Shown: piece after piece, positions 8,287 through 13,847 of the stretch
Position numbering within the stretch: position 1 is the stretch's first letter
Layout of the letters: each line of letters opens with the position of its first letter
DNA from: Rikenellaceae bacterium
GTDB taxonomy: Bacteria > Bacteroidota > Bacteroidia > Bacteroidales > UBA932
Assembly (NCBI GenBank): GCA_003513895.1
Contig: DOSU01000088.1
Span: 12,764 to 26,610, forward strand
DNA: 13,847 bases
Reading direction: 5' to 3'
Notes under the pieces: generated by a model
What the model was told of the DNA's origin: nothing
Databases searched by the model: none
Seen by the model: the letters and a program-made list of their open reading frames with translations, nothing else
Position numbers and translations under genes: made by a program

Positions 8287-9492
8287 ATGAGCCAAATGGG
8301 TAGGATTATAATGAGCAGGGGAAGAGAGGAATCTATAAGGAGATTCCACCCATGGATATTTTCCGGCGGAATTCATAAGACTGAAGGTAAGATTGAAGAG
8401 GGAGATATTGTGGAAGTTTTATCTTCAAACGGAGAACGGCTGGGATTCGGGCACTATCAAACAGGCTCTATAAGCGTGAGAATGCTCACTTTTGGTGAGG
8501 AAGACTTTACTCCGGGTTTCTGGCATAAAAAAATTGATGCAGCATATACTCTTAGAAAGTCGCTGGGAATTACAGCAGGTCTGACTAATGCGTACAGGCT
8601 CGTCCATGGCGAAGGAGACTCTCTCCCGGGACTTATCATTGATATTTACAATAACGCGGCAGTCGTTCAGACTCATTCTGCAGGAATGTTTCTTTCAAGA
8701 GGAATAATTGCCGAAACTCTTAAAAAGATATTCGGACCTAAGCTCACTTCCATTTACGACAAAAGCGAAACAACTGCTCCTTACAAAGCAGGGCTCGAAC
8801 TTTTGGACGGATATATTTATGGTTCTTCGCCCGATAATCCTATAATTCTTGAAAACGGAATAAGTTTTTCTGTGGATTGGGAAGGAGGGCAAAAGACAGG
8901 ATTTTTTCTTGACCAAAGGGACAACCGTCAGCTTGTGAGAAGATATTCTCAGGGAAGGCGAGTACTTAATCTTTTTTGTTATACCGGAGGATTTTCCCTT
9001 TATGCACTCGCAGGAGGTGCAAAAAGTGCAGATTCTGTAGACAGTTCTCAGAAAGCGATAGATTTGCTTAACATCAATATGGAAATAAACAGGAATGCCT
9101 CTCTGTTTCCAAAAGAGACTCCCGCAAATTCCTTCTGCACCGATGCAATTGAGTTTTTGAAAAATTCCAAAGACGATGTCTATGACCTTATGATAGTTGA
9201 TCCTCCTGCATTTGCAAAACACAGGGGAGCTCTCTCAAATGCTTTAAGGGCGTATCAGAGATTGAATGCAGCAGCAATAGAAAAAATTGCCCCGGGAGGA
9301 ATAATCTTTACATACAGTTGTTCTCAGGTTGTAGATAAAACTGCATTTGCCCAGACAATTTTCTCTGCTGCTGCTCAAACAGGTCGTAATGTGAGAATTC
9401 TTCACCGCCTTACTCAGCCTGCCGATCATCCTGTAAATATTTATCATCCCGAAGGGGAGTACCTAAAGGGTCTTGTTCTGTATGTTGAATAA
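8287..9492 (+). CDS. Class I SAM-dependent 23S rRNA (cytosine-C5) methyltransferase, RlmI-like
   Basis: This 401-residue protein has the RlmI/RlmK-C layout: an N-terminal PUA domain (about 5-80, with FHPWIFSGGI at 20-29), a linker domain, and a Rossmann methyltransferase. Motifs are GQKTGFFLDQRDNR (201-214), the SAM loop LNLFCYTGGFS (227-237), VDPPAF (304-309) and FTYSCSQ (341-347), which holds the cysteine expected to attack C6 of the target cytosine. E. coli RlmI makes m5C1962 in 23S rRNA; the same role is inferred here. The frame extends to 8212 inside the exonuclease gene, but similarity starts just after 8287. The ATG at 8296 aligns equally well, so the start is uncertain by three codons. 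The gap to the exonuclease stop is 11 bases. It ends the packed run that begins at glnN. Confidence 0.92.
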   Translation: MSQMGRIIMSRGREESIRRFHPWIFSGGIHKTEGKIEEGDIVEVLSSNGERLGFGHYQTGSISVRMLTFGEEDFTPGFWHKKIDAAYTLRKSLGITAGLTNAYRLVHGEGDSLPGLIIDIYNNAAVVQTHSAGMFLSRGIIAETLKKIFGPKLTSIYDKSETTAPYKAGLELLDGYIYGSSPDNPIILENGISFSVDWEGGQKTGFFLDQRDNRQLVRRYSQGRRVLNLFCYTGGFSLYALAGGAKSADSVDSSQKAIDLLNINMEINRNASLFPKETPANSFCTDAIEFLKNSKDDVYDLMIVDPPAFAKHRGALSNALRAYQRLNAAAIEKIAPGGIIFTYSCSQVVDKTAFAQTIFSAAAQTGRNVRILHRLTQPADHPVNIYHPEGEYLKGLVLYVE

Positions 9493-9505
9493 CAGTCCCT
9501 TTTTA

Positions 9506-9513
9506 TATCTTTG
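9506..9513 (+). promoter_or_regulatory. Probable -7 box of the promoter for the reductase gene
   Basis: TATCTTTG matches TAnnTTTG and lies 28 bases before the start at 9542. A partial -33 box (GTTG, 9484-9487) sits 18 bases upstream, inside the end of the methyltransferase gene. It suggests the 9542-13532 genes can be transcribed apart from the glnN run. Confidence 0.45.
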
Positions 9514-9541
9514 CTCATAAGAATAAATAATCTTTGGGATA

Positions 9542-10033
9542 ATGGAAAATCTGGACATACCAAAAGGCAGCAAATCCGAAATTTACAAATCGCTTATTCC
9601 TCAAATTGAGTCACTTATAGAGGGAGAGAGTGACCTTATAGCCAACCTTGCAAATACATCGGCAGCGCTAAAAGAGGCTTTTGGTTTTTGGTGGGTTGGT
9701 TTTTATATTGTTAAACCGGATACAAATTTACACGGAAGCACACTCATTCTGGGTCCGTTTCAGGGACCGGTTGCGTGTACAAGGATTGCATATGGCAGAG
9801 GGGTTTGCGGAACATCATGGAAAGAGGGCAAAACAATTGTCGTTCCTGATGTAGAAAAGTTTCCCGGCCACATAGCCTGCAGTTCGGCTTCTCGTTCGGA
9901 AATAGTTGTTCCGGTAATCCGCGACAGTAAGGTGGTTGCAGTTCTTGACATAGATTCATCCGCTCTTAATACATTTGACGAGACAGATAAGCATTATCTC
10001 GAAAAGATGATCTCTTCCGAGTATTTCTGGTAG
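9542..10033 (+). CDS. msrC: Free methionine-(R)-sulfoxide reductase (GAF-domain fRMsr)
   Basis: This 163-residue single GAF-domain enzyme would reduce free methionine-R-sulfoxide back to methionine, an oxidative-damage repair role in the cytosol that depends on thioredoxin in known members. The three cysteines of the family are all present: C79 in GPVACTRI, C89 in GRGVCGTSW and C113 in HIACSSASRSEIVVPV. Their spacing (10 and 24) is the same as C84/C94/C118 of E. coli YebR (MsrC), which separates it from ordinary signalling GAF domains. FGFWWVGFYIV (47-57) and the C-terminal DIDS are also typical. The length is that of the family. It probably starts a new transcript from the promoter box at 9506, and the aminopeptidase gene follows after 74 bases. 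Confidence 0.93.
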   Translation: MENLDIPKGSKSEIYKSLIPQIESLIEGESDLIANLANTSAALKEAFGFWWVGFYIVKPDTNLHGSTLILGPFQGPVACTRIAYGRGVCGTSWKEGKTIVVPDVEKFPGHIACSSASRSEIVVPVIRDSKVVAVLDIDSSALNTFDETDKHYLEKMISSEYFW

Positions 10034-10107
10034 CCTTTACTTTGGTAATGTACTTAATGATTTTAGTTATGGATAAGTTCAGTAATTATGCCCGTAGCCG
10101 TAAATTG

Positions 10108-12621
10108 ATGTATAACTTCAAAATATCCGGAAAACTTATCCTGTTACTCCTATTCTTTTTGCTCACAGGTTGCAGAACATCCACTGAAATTCCCGAAAGC
10201 GGAGTAAGCAAAAAAATGGCTGCAGAAAGAGTAAAATCTATCTCCGAATTAAGATACACCCTTCATTTTTCCATTCCTGCCGAAAGAGACTCCATCGTTC
10301 CGGCAAAGGCGAAAATTGATTTCAAACTCAATAAAAGAGAACCGGTTATCCTCGATTTCCGGCATGATTCAATCTCTCCTGTTAAATCAATAATAGCAAA
10401 CGGGAAAATTGCAGAATATGAGCTTATCAACGAACATATAGTTATATCTGCCTCCAGCATAAAAAAAGGTGAAAACTCAATCGAAATTGAGTTCACTGCC
10501 GGCGATCAGTCTCTAAACAGGAGGGACGATTTGCTCTATACACTGCTTGTGCCGGATCGCGCCAGGACACTGTTTCCCTGTTTTGACCAGCCCGACATAA
10601 AAGCCAGATTCAGCCTCTCTCTTGATGTTCCCGCCGGTTGGGAAGGGGTTGCAAACGGAAACGTTTTGAGTACGGAGAATCTTTCCGGGAACAGGGTTAA
10701 ACTCAGGTTCACCGAAACGGAACCGATATCGACATATCTGTTCTCTTTTGTGGCCGGTAAAATGTTCAAAATCACTCAGGAGAGGGAGGGAAGATCAATT
10801 TCCATTTTTCACAGGGAGAGCGACCCGGAAAGGGTGGGCCAGTGCGGAGTAATTTTCGATCAGATATTCTCTTCGCTTAAATGGCTGGAAGAGTATACAT
10901 CAATAAAATATCCGTTTACCAAGTATGATGTTATAATAATTCCAGGATTTCAGTACGGCGGAATGGAACATATGGGAGCAACTCTCTATTCCGACAGAAC
11001 CATGTTTATCGAAAAAAATGCAACAATTCAGGAGCGGCTCGACAGAGCCAAACTCATTGCTCATGAAACAGCACATATGTGGTTTGGCGATTTTGTGACC
11101 ATGGAATGGTTCGACGATGTGTGGACAAAAGAGGTGTTTGCAAACTGGTTTGCCTCACAAATAGTCACTCCGCTTTATCCGGAAGTGAACCACAGACTCA
11201 GCTTTATAAATACTTACTATCCTGCGTCATATTCCGAAGACAGGACAGCCGGCTCGAACTCGATTCAACAGGAACTCGATAACTTGAACAATGCAGGCCT
11301 TGTTTATGGCAATATTATTTACAACAAAGCGCCGATTGTAATGGAAATGCTTGTTAAAAGAGTGGGAGAAGAGAGTTTCCGAAGGGGAATTCAGGATTAC
11401 CTTAAGAAATATGCATACTCAAATGCAAACTGGGATAATCTTATTGAAATTCTTGACGAGTTGAGCAGTGAGGATTTGAACACATGGAGCACTGCCTGGG
11501 TAAAGGAGAGGGGAGCTCCTGTGTACAACTCTTCAATTATTGAAGATTCTGTTGTATGGGTGCAGTCCGACCCGTTTGGCCGGGGAGTTAAATGGGAGCA
11601 GGAATTTAATTCTATAATCGCAAAAGATGACGGAAAAAAAGTCGTAATTCCAAATGTCGATGGCAGGGGATATGGACTTTTTGTTCTGGACTCCAATGCT
11701 TCACAGTTTTTGCTTAACGAATTTGAAAATTATAACCCTTCTGTTACCTCTTTAAGTGGAAAATCAATTATAGACAACGAGGTAACAAGAGCTTCTCTTT
11801 TAATTTCTTTGTATGAAAATATGATTTCTGGCAGCATTCCTCCCGGGAACTTTGTATCCTCTATGATTAATTATATACAGAATGAGGATAATACTCTGCT
11901 TTTTGCAAGAGCATCCGGTTATATTACAGGCTGTTACATAACATATCTTTCGCAGGAAGGCGCTTATGAAGAGCTCGAAAATGGATTCTGGCAGGTATTG
12001 GAAAAATCACAAAAAAGCGATCACAAAACAATTGCATTCCGTGCTATATCAGAGATTTCGGATTCACCTGAATGTGCAATGAAAATTTTCAAAATCTGGG
12101 ACGACCCTTCAAAGTTTAAATCTCTTAACCTAAGCGAAAAGGATCTTATGAGAATGGCATACGAAATTGGCATTCGTTTTCCGGAAAAACACAAGGTCAT
12201 ATTCGATAAGCAACTCGGCAGGATTACAAATGCCGATCGAAAGAGGGAGTTTTCATTTATTTTTCCGGCAACATCTCCGGATGGTGCAGTAAGGGACTCA
12301 GTGTTCAACTCTCTGCTTAGTGAAGAGAATAGAGCTGTCGAACCCTGGGCTGCATCTGCTCTTGGGTATCTTAATCACTATCTTAGAGAAAAAGAGTCTT
12401 TGAAGTATTTAAAACCCGGTCTTAAAATTTTGCCCGTGATTCAAAAAACCGGAGACATCTTCTTCCCGCGGAACTGGTTAAGAGCGCTTCTTGGAGGGCA
12501 CAATTCTCACGAGGCAAAAAATGAAGTTAATGAGTATCTTTCTACATGTGAGGAGCTGCATCCACTTTTAAGGCAAAAAGTATTGCAGCAGGCAGATCAT
12601 TTATACAGGACAGGAAAATGA
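10108..12621 (+). CDS. M1-family zinc aminopeptidase lipoprotein
   Basis: This 837-residue metallopeptidase would remove N-terminal residues from peptides, anchored outside the inner membrane as a lipoprotein. The signal is MYNFKISGKLILLLLFF followed by lipobox LLTGC (C22). Visible M1 blocks are LFPCFDQPDIKARF (155-168), the substrate-binding GGMEHMGA (284-291), and the zinc site H319-E320-T-A-H323 with the third ligand E342 in KEVFANWFA. E320 is the general base. GGMEH replaces the classical GAMEN and HETAH the common HELAH; the ligands themselves are intact. A helical C-terminal region fills about 550-837. In-frame ATGs lie upstream (10042, 10069), but 10108 gives a proper lipoprotein signal at the N-terminus, so it is chosen. 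The stop overlaps the transporter start by four bases, indicating co-transcription and perhaps a peptide-scavenging pair. Confidence 0.92.
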   Translation: MYNFKISGKLILLLLFFLLTGCRTSTEIPESGVSKKMAAERVKSISELRYTLHFSIPAERDSIVPAKAKIDFKLNKREPVILDFRHDSISPVKSIIANGKIAEYELINEHIVISASSIKKGENSIEIEFTAGDQSLNRRDDLLYTLLVPDRARTLFPCFDQPDIKARFSLSLDVPAGWEGVANGNVLSTENLSGNRVKLRFTETEPISTYLFSFVAGKMFKITQEREGRSISIFHRESDPERVGQCGVIFDQIFSSLKWLEEYTSIKYPFTKYDVIIIPGFQYGGMEHMGATLYSDRTMFIEKNATIQERLDRAKLIAHETAHMWFGDFVTMEWFDDVWTKEVFANWFASQIVTPLYPEVNHRLSFINTYYPASYSEDRTAGSNSIQQELDNLNNAGLVYGNIIYNKAPIVMEMLVKRVGEESFRRGIQDYLKKYAYSNANWDNLIEILDELSSEDLNTWSTAWVKERGAPVYNSSIIEDSVVWVQSDPFGRGVKWEQEFNSIIAKDDGKKVVIPNVDGRGYGLFVLDSNASQFLLNEFENYNPSVTSLSGKSIIDNEVTRASLLISLYENMISGSIPPGNFVSSMINYIQNEDNTLLFARASGYITGCYITYLSQEGAYEELENGFWQVLEKSQKSDHKTIAFRAISEISDSPECAMKIFKIWDDPSKFKSLNLSEKDLMRMAYEIGIRFPEKHKVIFDKQLGRITNADRKREFSFIFPATSPDGAVRDSVFNSLLSEENRAVEPWAASALGYLNHYLREKESLKYLKPGLKILPVIQKTGDIFFPRNWLRALLGGHNSHEAKNEVNEYLSTCEELHPLLRQKVLQQADHLYRTGK

Positions 12622-13532
12622 AAAATCAGTCAAAGGCATTGATAATGGCTGGCTTTGTTGTCTTTTTCTGGGCCACGGTAGCCACTGCATTCAAAATTGC
12701 GCTAAACGAAATAAGTAACCTGCAACTCCTTTTGATTGCCTCCTCAACAGCTTTGATTGTTTGCTTCATAGAACTTGTAAGAACTAAAAAATTGATTTTG
12801 CTCAGAGAATCCCTCATGTCCAGAAGCACAATCTACAGAGGAGCATGGCAGGGATTTATGAACCCTTTTATATATTATCTCATTCTGTTTAAAGGATACT
12901 CTCTGCTTCCGGCCCAGATTGCACAACCGCTTAACTTTTCGTGGCAAATTGTTTTAATGATTTTAATGGCAATTTTTTTAAAGCAGAAGTTGCACTTTAA
13001 TCAGGTAGTTGGAGTTTTGGTGAGCTTTTCGGGAATCATAATGCTCTCTTTGAACAACTCCGCTGATGTCTCTGGACAGCTATCTGTATTCGGACTGGGT
13101 CTCATAATTGCCAGCACAATAATATGGGCAACATACTGGCTGCTTAAAATCAATGAAAAGCAGGATTCCGTAATTGAACTTTTCGTGAGTTTTCTTTTTG
13201 GTACAATTTATCTTATTGTTGTGTCCTTATTTACCCCTATGGAGTTTCCCCCGTTAAAGCCTCTGCTGGCCGGAATCTACGCCGGGATGTTTGAGATGGG
13301 AATCACATTCATTTTGTGGAGCAAAGCTCTGAAACTGGCTACAAACAGGGTAACTCTAACTCAGTTGATATACCTGTCTCCGCTGCTCTCCCTTCTTCTG
13401 ATTCATTTCATTCTTGGAGAAAAAATTGGCGTGCTTACAATTGTTGGTCTTTTTCTGATAATCGGTGGAATTCTCATTAGCAATTTGAAGCAAAAGAGTG
13501 CAGTTGCCAATACTCGAATTTTGCCGGATTAA
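12618..13532 (+). CDS. EamA-family (DMT superfamily) membrane transporter
   Basis: The 304-residue product is an inner-membrane protein with about ten transmembrane helices (roughly 8-26, 35-53, 74-92, 101-122, 128-145, 157-175, 186-204, 214-234, 246-264, 270-290), arranged as two five-helix EamA repeats. Family signs are the small-residue-rich first helix with the following SNLQLLLIAS, and the second-repeat stretch YLSPLLSLLLIHFILGEKIG (251-270) with its LGE turn. DMT proteins move amino acids, nucleotides or other metabolites, usually as exporters; the substrate here is not predictable. The ATG overlaps the stop of the M1 peptidase gene (ATGA), so the two are translationally coupled, which makes an amino acid or dipeptide link reasonable but unproven. 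The 3' end contains the -33 element of the tRNA-Cys promoter. Confidence 0.9.
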   Translation: MKNQSKALIMAGFVVFFWATVATAFKIALNEISNLQLLLIASSTALIVCFIELVRTKKLILLRESLMSRSTIYRGAWQGFMNPFIYYLILFKGYSLLPAQIAQPLNFSWQIVLMILMAIFLKQKLHFNQVVGVLVSFSGIIMLSLNNSADVSGQLSVFGLGLIIASTIIWATYWLLKINEKQDSVIELFVSFLFGTIYLIVVSLFTPMEFPPLKPLLAGIYAGMFEMGITFILWSKALKLATNRVTLTQLIYLSPLLSLLLIHFILGEKIGVLTIVGLFLIIGGILISNLKQKSAVANTRILPD

Positions 13533-13550
13533 AAATATTGCATACATTTG
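13520..13550 (+). promoter_or_regulatory. Promoter of the tRNA-Cys gene
   Basis: TTTG (13520-13523) and TACATTTG (13543-13550) are separated by 19 bases, an excellent match to the Bacteroidota TTTG-N19-TAnnTTTG consensus. The -33 box lies inside the last codons of the transporter gene, and the -7 box ends 12 bases before the mature tRNA. It is the best-formed promoter in the window. Confidence 0.75.
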
Positions 13551-13562
13551 CATCCCCTAACC

Positions 13563-13633
13563 GGTACCATGGCCGAGTGGTTAGGCAGCGGTCTGCAAAA
13601 CCGTGTACAGCAGTTCGAATCTGCTTGGTACCT
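13563..13633 (+). tRNA. tRNA-Cys (anticodon GCA)
   Basis: A 71-base cloverleaf can be drawn in full. The acceptor stem GGTACCA (13563-13569) pairs with TGGTACC (13626-13632), followed by discriminator T73, the identity base of tRNA-Cys. The anticodon stem GCGGT/ACCGT (13588-13592 with 13600-13604) closes the loop CTGCAAA, anticodon GCA at 13595-13597. The T arm is AGCAG-TTCGAAT-CTGCT (13609-13625). The CCA end is not encoded. A promoter is immediately upstream and an intrinsic terminator begins about 8 bases downstream, so it appears to be a single-gene transcript. Confidence 0.97.
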
Positions 13634-13640
13634 CAAAAAA

Positions 13641-13672
13641 GAAGTCAGTTGAATATTTCAGCTGACTTTTTT
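13641..13672 (+). terminator. Rho-independent terminator after tRNA-Cys
   Basis: AGTCAGTTGAA (13643-13653) pairs with TTCAGCTGACT (13657-13667) around a TAT loop, with one G-T pair. It is flanked by six A on the left and six T on the right, so it could work on both strands. It ends the tRNA transcript. Confidence 0.88.
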
Positions 13673-13724
13673 CTTTCTTATATTTTCCCTTTTTCTTTTG
13701 ATTGTGTATTTGCCTGCATGGGCT

Positions 13725-13753
13725 ATGCACCGCATTTACCTGCTAAAGCTCGC
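13725..13753 (+). repeat. Imperfect direct repeat, copy 1 of 2
   Basis: ATGCACCGCATTTACCTGCT followed by AAAGCTCG. It matches the copy at 13817 in 18 of the first 20 bases, then shares GCTCG after a short unlike stretch. The copies are 92 bases apart. No gene is recognised in the stretch 13673-13847. One plus-strand frame stays open through it to the window edge, with an ATG at 13725 giving MHRIYLLKLAEL at its start, but I recognise no family in it. Confidence 0.5.
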
Positions 13754-13816
13754 TGAGCTGAAAAACAGATGCCCCAGAGTACAATTTCATACGGATGGGA
13801 AGAGGCAGGAAGTCCG

Positions 13817-13846
13817 ATGCACCGGATTTACCCGCTTCGCGCTCGT
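13817..13846 (+). repeat. Imperfect direct repeat, copy 2 of 2 (at window edge)
   Basis: ATGCACCGGATTTACCCGCT followed by TCGCGCTCG. It is the second copy of the element at 13725 and is cut by the window end, so its true length and the number of further copies are unknown. This stretch is more GC-rich than the neighbouring DNA. Confidence 0.5.
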
Positions 13847-13847
13847 T

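Noticed and set aside
8695..9222. 175-codon minus-strand frame opposite the methyltransferase gene
   Set aside because: The plus-strand gene has all its motifs here; the opposite frame is rich in Cys, Ser and Lys in the way antisense readings are.
10037..10044. Possible promoter box TTACTTTG before the aminopeptidase gene
   Set aside because: It differs from TAnnTTTG at the second base and has no -33 partner, so it is too weak to call.
13538..13756. A 72-codon plus-strand reading frame starting MHTFASPNRYHG
   Set aside because: It runs straight through the tRNA-Cys and its terminator, so it cannot be a real gene.
13725..13847. Open plus-strand frame from the ATG at 13725 to the window edge
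   Set aside because: Only 41 codons, no recognised family, and it lies over the imperfect repeat; kept as a note in the repeat entry only.

Overview
The window reads as ordinary chromosomal DNA of a Bacteroidota bacterium, most likely order Bacteroidales. The reasons are a 729-residue type III glutamine synthetase, a long PurM (395 residues) of the kind found in this phylum, promoters with the TAnnTTTG box typical of the phylum, A/T-rich start contexts with little Shine-Dalgarno sequence, and lipoprotein signals ending in a Cys lipobox. The genus cannot be fixed from the sequence alone.

Layout. Positions 46-2749 hold two minus-strand genes, a class I aminotransferase and, upstream of it, a PBP4-type D-Ala-D-Ala carboxypeptidase. 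A 96-base intergenic stretch carries back-to-back promoter boxes and separates them from a plus-strand run. That run is glnN (2846-5035), purM (5058-6245), an exported glutamate-racemase-like lipoprotein (6220-7683), a DnaQ-type 3'-5' exonuclease (7673-8275) and an RlmI-type rRNA methyltransferase (8287-9492). It is packed with gaps of at most 22 bases or with overlaps, so it looks like one transcription unit. A probable new promoter at 9506 starts a second plus-strand set: a free methionine-R-sulfoxide reductase, an M1 aminopeptidase lipoprotein, and an EamA/DMT transporter whose start overlaps the peptidase stop by four bases. A tRNA-Cys with its own promoter and a strong intrinsic terminator follows. 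The last 170 bases hold no recognised gene but contain an imperfect direct repeat with a 92-base period.

How the genes fit. Most are housekeeping: nitrogen assimilation (glnN) feeding glutamine-dependent purine synthesis (purM), cell-wall trimming (PBP4), amino-acid and peptide handling (aminotransferase, M1 peptidase, transporter), and RNA maturation (exonuclease, methyltransferase, tRNA). The most unusual item is the racemase homologue. It keeps both catalytic cysteines of glutamate racemase (MurI) but carries a lipoprotein signal, about 45 residues ahead of the fold, and large insertions. That implies a D-/L-amino-acid racemase, or a derived enzyme, outside the cytoplasm. No CRISPR array, transposase, phage gene or clear defence system was seen.
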